Assembly (NCBI GenBank): GCA_036186865.1
Contig: AP025045.1
Coordinates: 17,597,250-17,661,249, forward strand
From: Eustoma russellianum
Lineage: Eukaryota; Streptophyta; Magnoliopsida; Gentianales; Gentianaceae
DNA length: 64,000 nt
Reading direction: 5' to 3'
Below are positions 10,279 through 22,194 of this stretch, piece by piece. The position numbers and the translations under genes are program-made. The notes under the pieces were generated by a model that was given only the letters and a program-made list of their open reading frames with translations, ran no database searches and was not told the origin of the DNA. Every line of letters begins with the position of its first letter. Positions within the stretch are counted from its first letter, which is position 1.

Positions 10279-13200
10279 AAAGGCAGGGACAAACGTATAG
10301 AAGGGGAAATGGAAGGTTTAATTAGGAAGGTAACAAAAGGCTGCAGTGTACTCATTGTGGTATGATTTGGCATACCAGTGATAGGTGTTATAGGAAGCAC
10401 GCTTTTCTACCTGGATTTAAGTTTAGAAACCAAGTGAATGTATCTGAAGTAATAGATGAGAAGGCTAGACTTGGCAATGATGATCAGATGTCTGTGAATT
10501 CTGCTGGTTTATTAGCACAACAAACTTCTTGTCTTACACCCAAACAGTATAACAAACTTTTAAAGTTGTTGGATACTGATGACAATGTTGCAGGAACATA
10601 TGTGAATAATGAACTACATGGTGATGTGATGACTGTTGACAGGCCTAAAGGTAGATATTCTGAGAGTATTGATTGTGTATGGATTTTTGATTCAGGTGCT
10701 ACTGACCACATCTCTTCTTCTCTGCCTTTGTTCCATTCCTATTATTCCATTGATCATGTTGCTATTAAGTTGCCAAATAATATTATAGTGGATGCTACTC
10801 ACAGAGGTATAGTCAGAGTAAGTAGTGGTCTTGTTCTGATGGATGTTTTACATGTGCCTTCGTTTTCTTTCAATCTTGTTTCACTCAGTAAACCCCTATC
10901 TGCTTGTTTCATTTCACGACTCTTGTTGCTTTATTCAGGATCAGTTTTCCAGGAGGATGATTGGTTCTGCTAGAAAGTGCCACGGGCTTTATTATCTGCA
11001 TGATTCCAGTTTGTCTGTTCACACATAAGCTTCAAAGTGTCCCCTGTTGCCTTCTGTTTTTTCCTCAACCAGCTTGGAGTCAAATTCCTATCTTTAGCAT
11101 GCAAGACTCGGACATGCTTCATCTGCTAGAATTCAGGAAATAAACAAGTTGTATCCAGATGTTCCTTCTTTCAGCTTAGGAAATAAATGTACTGTTTGCC
11201 CATTAGCAAAATTGAAGAGAACTCTTTTTCTTGCTTTTGTTACTAGCTCTAAGCTTCCTTTTGATGTCATTCATGTAGATATATGGGGTCCTTATAGACA
11301 TCCCACCATGTATAATCAAAAATACTTTCTGACCATTGTGGATGATTGTTCTAGGTATACATGGATATACATGCTGAAAGCTAAGTCTGAAGTTGGATCA
11401 ATTTTGCAAAGTTTTTTTCATTACGTCTCTACTCAGTTTAATGCCTATATCAAAGTGATTAGAAGTGATAATGGGCTTGAGTTTAAGATGTCTGATTTTT
11501 ACATGAAACATGGGGTTGTTCATCAGACCACTTGTAATTACACTCCTTAACAGAATGGGGTAGTAGAAAGGAAGCATCAGCATCTAGTTGTTGTGGTTAG
11601 AGCTCTCAGGTTTCATGCTTCCTTACCTATATCATATTGGGGTTTTTGTCTTCAGCATGCCACATACTTGATCAATCTCATCCCATCACCTATTCTCTAG
11701 CATAGGACTCCATATGAGATACTTAATCATATACAGCCCACATACAGTCATTTGAAAATTTTTGGGTGTTTAGCTTTTTCTATTGACAACAGTCTACAGA
11801 AGCATAAGTTTGAGCCTAGGTCTATCCCCCTGTGTTTCTTGCGATACCCATGAATGTAAACTGCTACATTCTTCAGAGCATTGCTGATAAATTAGTGTTT
11901 GTCTCAAGAGATGTTTTATTTCATAAAGAGTATTTTCCTTCATCTGATGCCACACCAATGCCAGCAACTTCAGTCCTAGTTGCTCAGGGGTTGGTAGACC
12001 ATCTTGCACTATCTACTCAAACTCCTCCTCAGTTGAACCCTTTGCACATTATTCCTCACACTTAAGAGGTTTCTCAATCACAAAATTCTGAGTCACCTTC
12101 AGTTGAGCCAACTTTTGTATCTTCCAGTGATGATTCTCCTTCACCTTGTGAAATACCAGTTACACAATTACAAGTGCATTTGCCTCCTATAATACCTGAT
12201 GAGGTAACTTTGCATGAATCGTTTGATCAGAGACCTGCTAGACCTAGACAAGCCCCTTCCTACTTGCAGGACTACTACTGTGGGCTTTCTTCCTCTCCTC
12301 AGTCCTCTTGTCAGTCACTTGTCTCATCATCCACACCATATCCCATACCACTGTATCATTCTTTTGAAGGTCTGTCTCCTGCATACCAAGCATATGCTCT
12401 TAATATTAGCCTTGAACAAGAACCTGTCACTTATCAATAGGCAGCTGCATCTGTCCCTTAGCAAGAAGCCATGAAAACTGAACTAGCATCTTTGGAGGTC
12501 AACAATACTTGGACTATTGTTCTCTTACCACTTGGAAAACAGCCTATTGGATGTAAGTGGGTGTATAAGATAAAGAGAAAGACTGATGATTCGGTGGAAA
12601 GGTACAAAGCTAGACTTGTGGCCAAGGGCTATACTTAACAGCCAGGTATAGACTATGTAGACAAATTTTCTCCTGTGGCTAAGATGACTTATGTACGTCT
12701 ACTTCTTGCTTTGGCAGCAGTGAATAACTGGCATGTGCATCAACTGGATATCAATAATTCTTTTCTTCATGGTGACTTGTACCAAGAGATTTACATGACC
12801 TTACCACCAGGAGTTGAATCCCCTATGCCTAATGCTGTTTGTAAACTTCAGAAGTCATTGTATGGCCTTAAACGGGCAAGTAGACAATGGAATGAAAAGC
12901 TCACTCTTTGCTTGTTGTCTCAGGGTTTTCAATGGTCCAAGAATGATTATCCTATGTTCACAAAAAGCTGCTCAGGTTCATTCATAGTATTGTTAATTTA
13001 TGTTTATGATATGATAGTGGCCAGTGATTCTTTGATTTTGATACAGAGTCTCATGGATCAGCTTTATTCTACATTTCAGATTAAAGACTTAGGCACCCTA
13101 AAATATTTTTTAGGTCTTGAGGTGGCAAGGTCTCAGGGGGGGATTATGATATGCCAAAGAAAGTATATAATGGAGTTGTTAGAAGAGACAGGGTTCTTGG

Positions 13201-13702
13201 ATGCCAAGCCTGCAGTGACACCTATGGAACAAAATCTGAAGCTTGAGCATAATGACTCACCTCTGTTTCCTGATCTATCACAGGTTAATGTATGTTCTTT
13301 GGTGCTGCCTTGGTATCCTGGAAGGCTAAAAAGCAGACTACTGTATCAAGATCATCTTCAGAAGCTGAGTATAGGGCACTTGCTGCAACTACTTGTGAAA
13401 TACAGTGGTTGCTTATCTCATGAAAGATCTAGGGGTAAATCAGGATCAACCTGTAGAGTTGTTTTATTATAACAAAAGTGCAATCTATATAGCTGAAAAT
13501 CATGTGTTTTATGAAAGGACAAAGCATATAGAAGTAGATTGTCATGTTGTCAGAGACAAGTTTCAGGAGGGTGTAATCAAACCAATGTCTGTTAAGACAG
13601 ACTTTCAAGTGGTAGACTTGTTTATAAAAGCTTTGAGCTCAAGCAGATTGCAATTCTTGACTTCAGCCTTCGGAGTGTGTAATATCTACAAGAAGTTAGA
13701 AT
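10279..13702 (+). pseudogene. pol: copia 2 pol: knuckle, protease, integrase, RT, RNase H (broken)
   Basis: Protease motif FDSGATDHIS lies near 10687. Integrase runs about 11100-11790 with H/C zinc ligands (CTVCPLAK), VDIWGPY, RSDNGLEF and VERKHQH, so the D,D,E residues are visible, but TAA at 11548 and TAG at 11698 interrupt it. RT spans about 12460-13280 (LDINNSFLHGD, LYGLKRASRQWNEK). Its catalytic motif reads YVYD instead of YVDD near 13002, an inactivating change. A TAA near 12637 also breaks it. After DLSQVN (about 13288) roughly 90 codons of the RT-RNase H connection are missing compared with copia 3; the text resumes in RNase H (SWKAKKQTTVS). The last frame (13405-13767) runs over the PPT into the 3' LTR. 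Confidence 0.9.
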
Positions 13703-13712
13703 TGAAGGGGGG
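13703..13712 (+). other. polypurine tract of copia 2
   Basis: TGAAGGGGGG directly precedes the 3' LTR start. Confidence 0.85.
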
Positions 13713-14199
13713 TGTTGAAGATGTTGAGCTAAGAAGACGGAAAAGAAGATGCATTAGATCAAAGTAGGAGGTTTGTTGCACAGGTTGGTTCGGTAGCATG
13801 GAAGGTTGGCAGGTCAGGTGTGCTTGGCACGGTACTTGGCACGCTTGGGTCGATACTTAAGATTCGTGGCACGGGGGGGAAGCCCAGTTGGCTCAGCAGA
13901 CGTGTCTGGCACGTTGGCGGCAGGACTGCAGTTTGGTGCGTGCGTGCCACAGCGGTTCAAGGCTTAATCTACACGTGCTGTTTACATTCTAGTTAGTTGT
14001 ATAGCTAGTATAAATACTTAGAATGGTTGTAAATAAGAAGTGTGTAGAAGAAGGTACAAAATATCTTCAAAACAATTTTCGTCTTGTATGAGAGTGCACC
14101 TTTGGCGCCATTTTACAGTATCTCTCAAATTTGATTAGTTTGATTCGTGATCTCTCTTGTTCATCACTTCATTTTAGTTTGTGAGTTGTTTTTTTGACA
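13713..14199 (+). repeat. 3' LTR of copia 2 (487 bp)
   Basis: TGTTGAAGATG to TTTGACA, matching 8871-9384 with substitutions and short deletions in the GGCACG repeat cluster. It contains TATAAATA at 14009-14016. Confidence 0.9.
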
Positions 14200-15143
14200 G
14201 GATGGTCCAATCCAAGTTTCTCTATTCTTGCGCACCAACTTGATGAAATGGTGGCTTCATTCATCATCTAGCTGCTTTTTGGGACATTATCACATAGTTG
14301 CACTAATCTTGATCTGCTGGACCATATGGATGATTTAGACGAGCACTTGTTTCGGCAATGAACCGTTTTCAAGCAAAAGAATGGATAACTTGGCACGTGT
14401 TACCTGTTATGCTTGGGTATCCTCTATGTTAGGGACGAAACATGCTGCAAATTTGACTGACTTGATTACCGCGGGACTTTCTCCGCATTCAAAGATTCGA
14501 AAACTCACTATTGTCAAATGGCAGCTTCCTCCATGTGTTGAGTTAAAGTTGAATGTTGACGCTGCAGCAGGCAGATGCAGTGTTGCAGCGGGTGCCATTT
14601 TAAGAGATCACACTGATCGTCTTGTGAGAGCTATTTCTTTTTTCCTTACCATGTGTATCTCCTTTTCTTGTGGAGGTACATGCAACTTCATATAGCATAA
14701 TCTATTTTGGTACTCATTACAACAGCTTGGTAGTCGAGTCAGATTGTTTGGCCATGGAAAACCACGTTGGAGACAATATTCATACTATGTCTGTGGTGGG
14801 GAATGCTCAATCTAGATTGTGTTTCTTTTTGAACATGCGTGGAAGCACGATTCAGCATGTGCGGCGGGAAGCTAATATGGTAGCGCATCATCTTGCCCAC
14901 CATAGACTCATGTATCGTGCTACTCAGTTGTTCAAATCTTCAGAATCTTTGCCTCCATCGGCTCGTGAATATTATTGCATTGATGTATCTCTTCCAACAT
15001 TACGAAGATAGTGGTTTTGCTCGGGTTCAACCCGTCTCTTTGGCTACTGTTTTATGTTGTTACCTGTATCTCTCATGGATACGGGTAACCCGGCCATGAT
15101 AGAGAGCAAAATCGGATGTGTTCAGGACCACAACGAATGCACA
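14200..15143 (+). pseudogene. LINE C, zf-RVT tail, RNase H and 3' UTR (part 2)
   Basis: It continues the LINE interrupted at 8870. WTIWMI at about 14318 belongs to the tail of zf-RVT. RNase H (RVT_3 type) begins VKWQLPPCVELKLNVDAAAG (D at about 14560) and is frameshifted near 14655. It continues as VEVHATSYSIIYFG, VVESDC and RREANMVAHHLAHH, ending at 15011. Acidic residues D, E and D of the active site are visible but in two frames. 15012-15143 is 3' UTR with a strong hairpin. Copia 3 follows at 15144. Confidence 0.8.
15059..15089 (+). other. LINE C 3' UTR hairpin
   Basis: GTTACCTGTATC and GATACGGGTAAC form a 12 bp stem (one G-U pair) with loop TCTCATG, about 45 bp after the RNase H stop. 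Confidence 0.7.
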
Positions 15144-15660
15144 TGTTGAAGTTTGTGGTTCAGAAGAAAAAAGGAGCAGTGAGGAAAAAGAGCGGTAATG
15201 AAGTATGTGACGAGCCAATCAAATAAGAGAGAAGAAGAAGCACAATCCGTGTGCTATAGCAGTTGGAAGTGGATTCATCATCTCAGAAAAGAATCACGGA
15301 TCAAGATAGCGAGCAAGGAGGAGATTGAATTGCAACACAGCAGCGTAGGTGAAGTGAACTCAGCGGTTATATTCGGTTAGAGGAGGAAACAACTGGCGGG
15401 TTCTTTTTAAATGTAGTGATTTTACAGTTGTGCCCTTTTAAATAAAAGGAGTGGTGTTAGTTAGAAAGGGTATTCTTGTAAATTCACACAAACATTCTTC
15501 TTCTTCCTCCTTGTGACTGTATATATACGCAGCCAACATAAGAAGAAAATATCTTTTGAACTCTGTGGCTTCAATAAATAGTTTTCCTCAATTTCGTTCG
15601 CTCTCAACTCTTCCCTTCGTATCTCTCTCAATTGTTTGTTTGATTGGTAGTATTTTGACA
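15144..15660 (+). repeat. 5' LTR of copia 3 (517 bp)
   Basis: TGTTGAAGTTTGTGG to ATTTTGACA. A TATATATA at 15520-15527 is a possible promoter element. It pairs with 20330-20846. Confidence 0.92.
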
Positions 15661-15672
15661 TGATATCAGAGC
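15661..15672 (+). other. primer binding site of copia 3
   Basis: TGATATCAGAGC abuts the LTR. It is the tRNA-iMet site with G to A at position 3. Confidence 0.85.
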
Positions 15673-15781
15673 TATGATCCTCTATCATTGTGCAAGTTTC
15701 TATTGATTACTTGATTGGCAAATTGTTTTTGTGTTGGTGTTATTCTGGATTACCGTATTTCTTCGAGTTTTGTTGGTTGTA

Positions 15782-16897
15782 ATGGCTTCTCAGAGGAAAC
15801 CATAATCAAATTGATGATATCCGCTGCAGAAATGTGGTGTTTGGATCAAGAGGAAATCACAACCAATCTGGGGAGAATTCTATACAAAATTCTTACTACT
15901 TACATCCTAATGATAGTCCTGCGACTGTCTTGGCGCAGCCACCTCTAGATGTATACAATTACCACACATGGAGTCGTACCATTGAGATGGCGTTAGTTGT
16001 GAAAAAAAAGTAGGATTCATTAATGGATCCATTCCAAGGCCGATGAACACTGATCCTCAGTTTCCTATCTAGAGACAGGTGAACACGATGGTGCAGTCAT
16101 GGATTATGAATTCAGTTTCTCGTTCTATTTCTCAGAGCAATCATGTGGTTTGATAGCGCTTTCGATGTATGGAATGACCTGAAATTAAGGTATGGCAACG
16201 CTGATCCTTTTAGTTATCTGATTTGCTTGAGAATTTTTATTACATCAAACAAGAAGGAATGAGTGTAAATGAGTACTTTACAAAACTAAAGGTAGTTTGG
16301 GAGGAACTGATGGCGGTGAGGCCAATACCTTGCTGTGTTTGTAGAGAATGTAGATATGATGTAACTGCTAAGATGCAGAAATTTGTTGAGAGTGTCTATT
16401 TGATTAAGTTCATAAAAGGACTAAATTATAATTTTGATCCTGTAAAATCACAAGTTTTTGTAATGACTTCGCTCCTTGACATAAATACTACTTTCTCGAT
16501 GGCGTTGAAGTTTGAGAGGAAAGTAATGGCAGAAAATGGATTGGGAGGAGTTGAAACTGGAGTTGCAGCCTTGATGGTTGATAGTCAATTAAGCGAGAGC
16601 ATGGTGGCAAATGCTTATGTTAATAGGCAGCAATATGGTGGATATAAGAAAGGGAACGGTAAGCCCCATATGGAGGGTAACAGAAAGTTTGTGTTCACAC
16701 ATTGTGGAATGACGGGAAAAACAATAGAAAGATGCTATAAATTGCATGGTTTTCCTCCTGGTTTTAAACCAAAGGGACAAGTACACATGAGTGAGGTTGT
16801 GGATCTTCAGTGTGAAAAGCCTCAAACAGGTCATCTGGTCAAGAACTGCCAGTCCTTGATGCTTACGCCCCAACAAAACCAAAAGTTGTTAAACTAG
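15782..16897 (+). pseudogene. gag: copia 3 gag (frameshifted)
   Basis: Capsid gene. The likely start is the ATG at 15782 (MASQRKP), followed at once by a stop. Recognisable blocks are NSYYLHPNDSPATVLAQPPL (about 15880), a frameshift in an A-run near 16005, WIMNSVSRSISQS, a second shift near 16140, then an open frame from 16223 with MSVNEYFTKLKVVWEEL, VCRECRYDV and KSQVFVMTSLLDI. The zinc knuckle reads F-TH-C-GMTG-K-TIER-C, so the first Cys and the His are lost. The stop at 16897 ends the frame before the protease. Confidence 0.85.
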
Positions 16898-18407
16898 TTA
16901 AACAGGCAGGATGACACTCAGGATCCTGAACCTGCTGCCTCTTCTCAGATTGTTGTTTTGTCTGCTAAAGTTGACAAGGGGTCAAGTAATCCTGTGACTA
17001 ATATTTTGAATACATGGATTCTTGATTTTGGTGCCACTAATCACATTGTCTCCCACATGTCCTTATTCATCTCTTGTAAACCTATCAATCATATTATGAT
17101 TCAACTCCCAAACAATCACTCTGTACCTGCAACCCATATAGGAACTGTAGCTGTTAATTCTTTGCTCAAAATAAACGATGTCTTGTACGTTCCTTCATTT
17201 GTCTATAACTTCTTGACCCTTAGCAAACTTGTTACAGATTCCAATCTGATTATTCAATTCCATGGCTCTCTTTGCTTGATTCAGGATCAATTGTCCAAGG
17301 GGATGATTGGTTCAGCTAACCTATTCCAGGGTCTTTACTATCTGCATGGAAGCGCAGTGCCTGATCAAGCTTCCATGTGCCTGGCTTCTTCAGCTCATTT
17401 TCCTCCTTACCTGCTATGGAATTGTAGGCTTGGGCATGCCTCAAGCCCAAGAGTTCAAGAGGTTCAGAAGCAGGATCCATCTATAGTGGGATGACCTCTT
17501 TCTGTTCCTTGCTCAATCTGCCCCTTGGCAAAATTTCAAAGACTTCCTTTTCCTGTTTCTACTTCTGTTTCAAGATTTCCTTTTGGCCTAGTACATGTAG
17601 ATATTTGGGGGCCAAACGGGCATCCCACAATGTATGCTCAGAAATTTTTTTTTACCATTGTTGATGATTGTAGTAGATATACTTGGGTGTACTTGATGAA
17701 ATCCAAGAGTGAGGCTAGACAGCTTGTTCAAAATTTCTGTCATTTTGTACACACACAGTTTGAAAAACAAGTTAAGGTGCTGAGAACAGATAATGGCATT
17801 GAGTTTACCATGCCCAATTTTTATTCATAGCATGGCATTATACATCAAACCAGTTGTGTATACACACCCCAGCAGAATGGACTTGTAGAAGGAAACATCA
17901 GCACATCTTATTGGTTGCAAGATCTTTGTTGTTCCAAGCAAAAATGCTTTTGTCCTACTGGGGTTTTTCAATCTCTCATACTGTTTTCTTAATAACCTTA
18001 TGCCTACTCCTGTACTTGACCACAAATCTCCATATCAGATCTTATTTCAGAAAATTCCCACATATCAACACCTGAAAATTTTTGGTTGCCTTGCATACGC
18101 TCATAACAAAAATCCAGCTAAACACAAATTTTCTCCAAGAGGCGTGCCATGTCTGTTCCTTGGGATTTCTAGTACCAAGAAAGGCTTTATCCTTCAGTCC
18201 TTAAACAACAAAGAGATTATAATTTCAAGAGATGTTCAATTCTTTGAATCCCAGTTTCCTTATGACAATAAACATCTCTTGCAAAACTCACCTACGCAAG
18301 AAACTGATTCATCTCCTCCGTCACGTGAGTCTTTGTTCGATATCCTCACACCTGAGCTTCCACTATCATCACCCCTGCAAACATCAAGTTTCACACCTTC
18401 TTCATGA
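16898..18407 (+). pseudogene. copia 3 protease and integrase (broken)
   Basis: The protease reads WILDFGATNHIV near 17018, where the usual DSG is DFG, so the active site is altered. The pre-integrase block GLYYLHGSA and CRLGHASSPRVQEV follow. Integrase has CSICPLAKFQR, VDIWGPNGHPTMYAQK, RTDNGIEF (about 17790) and QQNGLVE, with TGA at 17494, TAG at 17830 and a frameshift near 17890. The C-terminal part (FQKIPTYQHLKIFGCLAYAH, PRGVPCLFLG) is open from 18000 to 18407. Confidence 0.85.
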
Positions 18408-20320
18408 AATCAAATCCCAAGTACACCTGCTTCTACAAACAACAGCAACAATCCTTCAATTGCCACTAGTGACTCATCAGCACCAAATATCACTTTAGAG
18501 ATTCCACTGACCATTAATTCAGCTGCCACAGCACTTCTAGAAGAACTGCCAGCTATGGATGTTGTCTCATCACCAAATGTCTCCTCCTCCAGTCAGTTAA
18601 ATACCTGACCCCCCAGACAAAAATGTCCACCTAAATATCTCAAGGATTACTATTGCCATCAGTCTCAGTCAGTTTCACCTTCTTCTGTACTCCCTTCTGT
18701 GACACATCCTATTGAACATGTTCATACCCTCGATCATCTGGCTCCTAGATACAAGAATTATGTACTTAATGTTAGTCAAAAGCTAGAGCCTACGTCTTAT
18801 CAACAAGCAGTAAACTCAGCAGACTGGAGGAAGGCTATGGACACAAAGCTGGCTGCATTGGATGCCAATCATACTTTGGACCTAGTACCTTTGTCTCTAG
18901 GTAAGAAACCAATTGGATGTAAGTGGGTCTATAAAATAAGAGAAGAGCAGATGGCAGCATTGAACGCTATAAGGCAAGACTAGTTGCGAAGGGTTACACA
19001 CAACATGCAGGTGTGGATTATGGAGATACTTTCTCTCCAGTGGCAAAGATGACAACAGTAAGGGTTCTCCCAGCCTTAGCATCTCTTAAAGGTTGGAACT
19101 TACGCCAACTTGATGTCAATAACGTATTTTTGCAAGGGGACTTACATGAAGACATCTAAATGTCATTACCAGAGGGTGTTTTGACATCATTTCCTAGAGC
19201 TATTTGTAAACTCAATAAATCTCTATATTGTTTGAAACAGGCTAGTAGACAATGGAATGAGAAGCTTACTGCCTTTCTGGTAGATCAAGTTTATAAGCAG
19301 TCCAAACATGATTATACATTATTCACAAAACAGCAGCAATGCTCATTTCTGGCGCTTCTGGTGTATGTCGATGATATTATAGTTGCTAGTAGTTCTCAAG
19401 TCTTGATCACTGATCTTAAGTTCAGTTTGGATCATGCATTTAAAATTAAAGACTCAGGTGAGCTGAAGTATTTTCTGGGGTTGGAGGTAGCTATGTCCCA
19501 ACGGGGGGTATTCATATGCCAGAGAAAGTACACATTAGAGTTGCTGGAAGAGTCGGGATATTTGGCATCAAAACCAGCCAAGAGGACAATGGAGCAGAAC
19601 TTAAAATTGGCTCACAATGTTTCAAAGTTGCTTCAGGATGTGTCTATGTACAGAAGGCTAATAGGCAAGTTGTTGTATCCAACCATAACAAGGCCAAATA
19701 TTACATATGCGGTGCAACAACTTAGTCAATTCTTGAGTGGTCCCACTGAAAGTCATATGACTGCGGCACAAAGGTTGCTAGGGTACCTTAAGGGGTGTCC
19801 AGGTCAAGGATTATTGTTTCCAAATAAAGGGAAACTTCAGCTGAAAGCATTTTCTGATTCAGATTGGGATGGATGTATTGAGAGCAAGAGTAATCACTGG
19901 ATATTGCATGATGCTGGGAGATGCATTAATCTCTTGGAAGGAAAAGAAGCAGACTACAGTGTCTAAATCATCCTCAGAAGCAGAGTACAGAGCTCTTGCC
20001 TCAGCCACTTGTGAGGTGCAATGGATACTCTATCTGCTTAGGGATCTGCAAGTGGATTTCAAAGAGCCAGTAGAGCTGTTTTGTGATAATCAAAGTGCTA
20101 TATACATTGTGGAGAATCTAGTGTTTCATGAAAGAACGAAGCATATTAAGATTGATTGTCACATTGTGAGAGACAAGTTCCAAGAAGGGATAATAAGGCC
20201 TATGCCTATCAGAACAGATTTGCAATTGGTTGACATTTTTACAAAGGCCTTCGATTCTAAGAGGTTGGCAATCCTGTCTGGTGCATTAGGTATGTATAAT
20301 ATTTACAGTCAGTCAGGATT
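18408..20320 (+). pseudogene. copia 3 reverse transcriptase and RNase H (broken)
   Basis: After a Ser/Pro-rich linker, RT begins about 18780 (SADWRKAMDTKLAALDANHT, GCKWVYKI). It shifts frame near 18945, has a TAA at 19157-19159 (after HEDI) and then a long frame 19160-19966 with SRQWNEKLTAFL and intact YVDDIIVAS. A frameshift near 19890 leads into RNase H: SWKEKKQTTVSKSSSEAEYR, FCDNQSAIYI, FHERTKHIKIDCH. That frame runs past the PPT into the 3' LTR, ending at 20384. Confidence 0.88.
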
Positions 20321-20329
20321 GAGGGGGGA
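20321..20329 (+). other. polypurine tract of copia 3
   Basis: GAGGGGGGA immediately precedes the 3' LTR. Confidence 0.85.
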
Positions 20330-20846
20330 TGTTGAAGTTTGTGGTTCAGAAGAGAAAACGAGCAGTGAGGAAGAAGAGCGGTAATAAAGTATGTGATGAG
20401 TCAATCAAATAAGAGAGAAGAAGAAGCACAATCTGTGAGCTATGGCAGTTGGAAATGGAGTCATCATCTCAGAAAAGAATCACAGATCAAGATAGTGAGC
20501 AAGGAGAAGATTGAATTGCAGCGCAGCAGCGCAGGTGAAGTGCACTCAGCGGTTATATTCGGTTAGAGGAGGAAATAACTGGCGGGTTCTTTTTAAATGT
20601 AGTGATTTTACCGTTGTGCCCTTTTAATTAAAAGGAGTGATGTTAGTTAGAAAGGGTATTCTTGTAAATTCACACAAATATTCTTCTTCTTCCTCCTTGT
20701 GCTTGTATATCTACGCAGCCAACAGAAGAAGAAAATATCTTCTGAACTCTTTGGCTTCAATAAACAGTTTTCCTCAATTTCGTTTGCTCTCAACTCTTCC
20801 CTTCGTATCTCTCTCAATTGTTTGTTTGATTGGTAGTATTTTGACA
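20330..20846 (+). repeat. 3' LTR of copia 3 (517 bp)
   Basis: Same length and ends as 15144-15660, with scattered substitutions and no net length change. Confidence 0.92.
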
Positions 20847-21645
20847 GCGCATGGAATAGATCATCATATGGTGTAGATTGCACATGGCGTTCACCCTCAA
20901 ATATTGCCTGTACCCAAGCAGCTAGGGTTGTATCTTCTCCTCTTTTGTACTTTTTCTAATAACATTATGCATGCTGCGCACATTCACGAACCTTTTGTTC
21001 CCAGATTTATGGTCATGGTGTATGCATTAATCACTGTTTACCTGGAAGATTTAGGAGAAGACTGATCTTTGGCAGAGTCTTAGGATGTAAACATGTCTCC
21101 TGATGGGTTGGCGAGTCACACTTTTTGTTGCCTGTGTTCTCAATGAATACATGCAACATGGGTACGTGTTTGTTTTTCAGTTTTATTGAACATGTGATGT
21201 GAAATTTGTACAAGATGCTATCTTAAATTTTGTTTATCTTTTGTCGTATGCTATACGCATCAACTTTCTAGATGTACAATAAAGAAGCGAAGAAGCCGAG
21301 ACTTGGTTGAAGACCATTGTGAAAGGAGAAGACAGATTGGATCCTTCATTAGATTATTTTTGCTTTTCACGCATAGACTATATAGGCTTAAATGTGATTT
21401 CAAGCATTGTTTAATTTTAAATTTTCCAGGGTGATGTATCTTTTTCATCTGTTTTGAGAGAGTCACTCGTAGATGTTGGAACTGCTTTGTAACGACAGCA
21501 TTCGTCTGCTATACATGATCATCGTATTGACCTTTGAGTTCTCATTGAGCCTAAGCAGCGAGAATCGAAACTTAAGTTTTATTGTTTGAAATTAGTTTTC
21601 TGACTAGCTCTTGCTCTATGTGATGGCAATATATGGGTTTTTTTG
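20847..21645 (+). other. LINE 3' UTR-like sequence, no gene seen
   Basis: No coding frame is recognisable. At 21127-21157 GTTGCCTGTGTTC...GAATACATGCAAC repeats the hairpin and flanking text (AACATGGGTA) found in LINE A at 60655-60700, so at least part is a LINE 3' UTR. Where this ends and the endonuclease fragment begins is not clear. Confidence 0.5.
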
Positions 21646-22190
21646 GCAGGCTGCAAGTTTGCAGTTTTTGAGTATTGAGCATAGTCAGCAGGCTTCTTTA
21701 CTTTATTATATTTGGCTCTATATGCAACGATCATTAGCTTAGACCGTGGTTTATGGAAAACATACTAACCATGATCATGAGCTACTCTGGGCATATCTTA
21801 TTTCTCATTATCAGCGTCTCTTAGATCCCTGGGTTATAGGAAGACATTTTAACACATTTCTGAGGCTTGAAGAACATCATAGGCGTACCTCCAATACGTT
21901 GCGTTCTCTCGCTGATTTAAATGAGTGTGTGGATTTTTGTAACCTGTAGGAATTTCCTACCTTGGGCTCTCCATTTACATGGGCAAGAGATAGTGGATTC
22001 AATCGAGTTCAATGTCGCCTAGTTCGAATGTTCTATGACATTGGATTTGTTGATCATTTTGCTGATCTGGTGGTGCACCATTTGCCACGGGTCTCTTCCG
22101 ATCATTCCCCTCTTCTGCTTCGTTGCGTGCTGACATCTTACAAATCCCTAGTATCTTTTTGTTTTCTGAATGCATGGGCTAAAAATTTGC
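21646..22190 (+). pseudogene. LINE D endonuclease fragment
   Basis: AP-endonuclease-like domain that nicks target DNA for LINE insertion. Visible are VYGKHT, ELLWAYL, PWVIGRHFNTFLRLEEHHR (normally GDFN; here GRHFN, active Asp lost), GSPFTWARDSG and SSDHSPLLL (catalytic SDH intact). Stops at about 21737 and 21947-21949 interrupt it. The text stops at NAWAKN, exactly where the minus-strand gypsy sequence starts, so the rest of the LINE was lost or displaced. Confidence 0.8.
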
Positions 22191-22194
22191 ACTT

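Larger units (their letters stand above)
8871..14199 (+). mobile_element. Ty1/copia retrotransposon 2, both LTRs present
   Basis: A 5.3 kb element: 5' LTR, PBS, gag, PR, INT, RT, RNase H, PPT, 3' LTR. Flanking pentamers GAATG (8866-8870) and GGATG (14200-14204) differ by one base and are the likely target duplication in LINE C. Gag type (Retrotran_gag_3-like NPYYLHP...) and RNase H type suggest the same family as copia 3, possibly Ale/Retrofit. It is defective: several stops, frameshifts, a deletion between RT and RNase H, and a damaged RT active site. Confidence 0.9.
15144..20846 (+). mobile_element. Ty1/copia retrotransposon 3, both LTRs present
   Basis: A 5.7 kb element with 517 bp LTRs, PBS, gag, PR, INT, RT, RNase H and PPT. 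Flanks GCACA (15139-15143) and GCGCA (20847-20851) form a 5 bp target duplication with one change. It sits in LINE sequence (3' UTR). By protein motifs it is a relative of copia 2, with longer preserved coding sequence. LTR copies differ at several percent of sites by eye, so the insertion is not recent. Confidence 0.92.
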
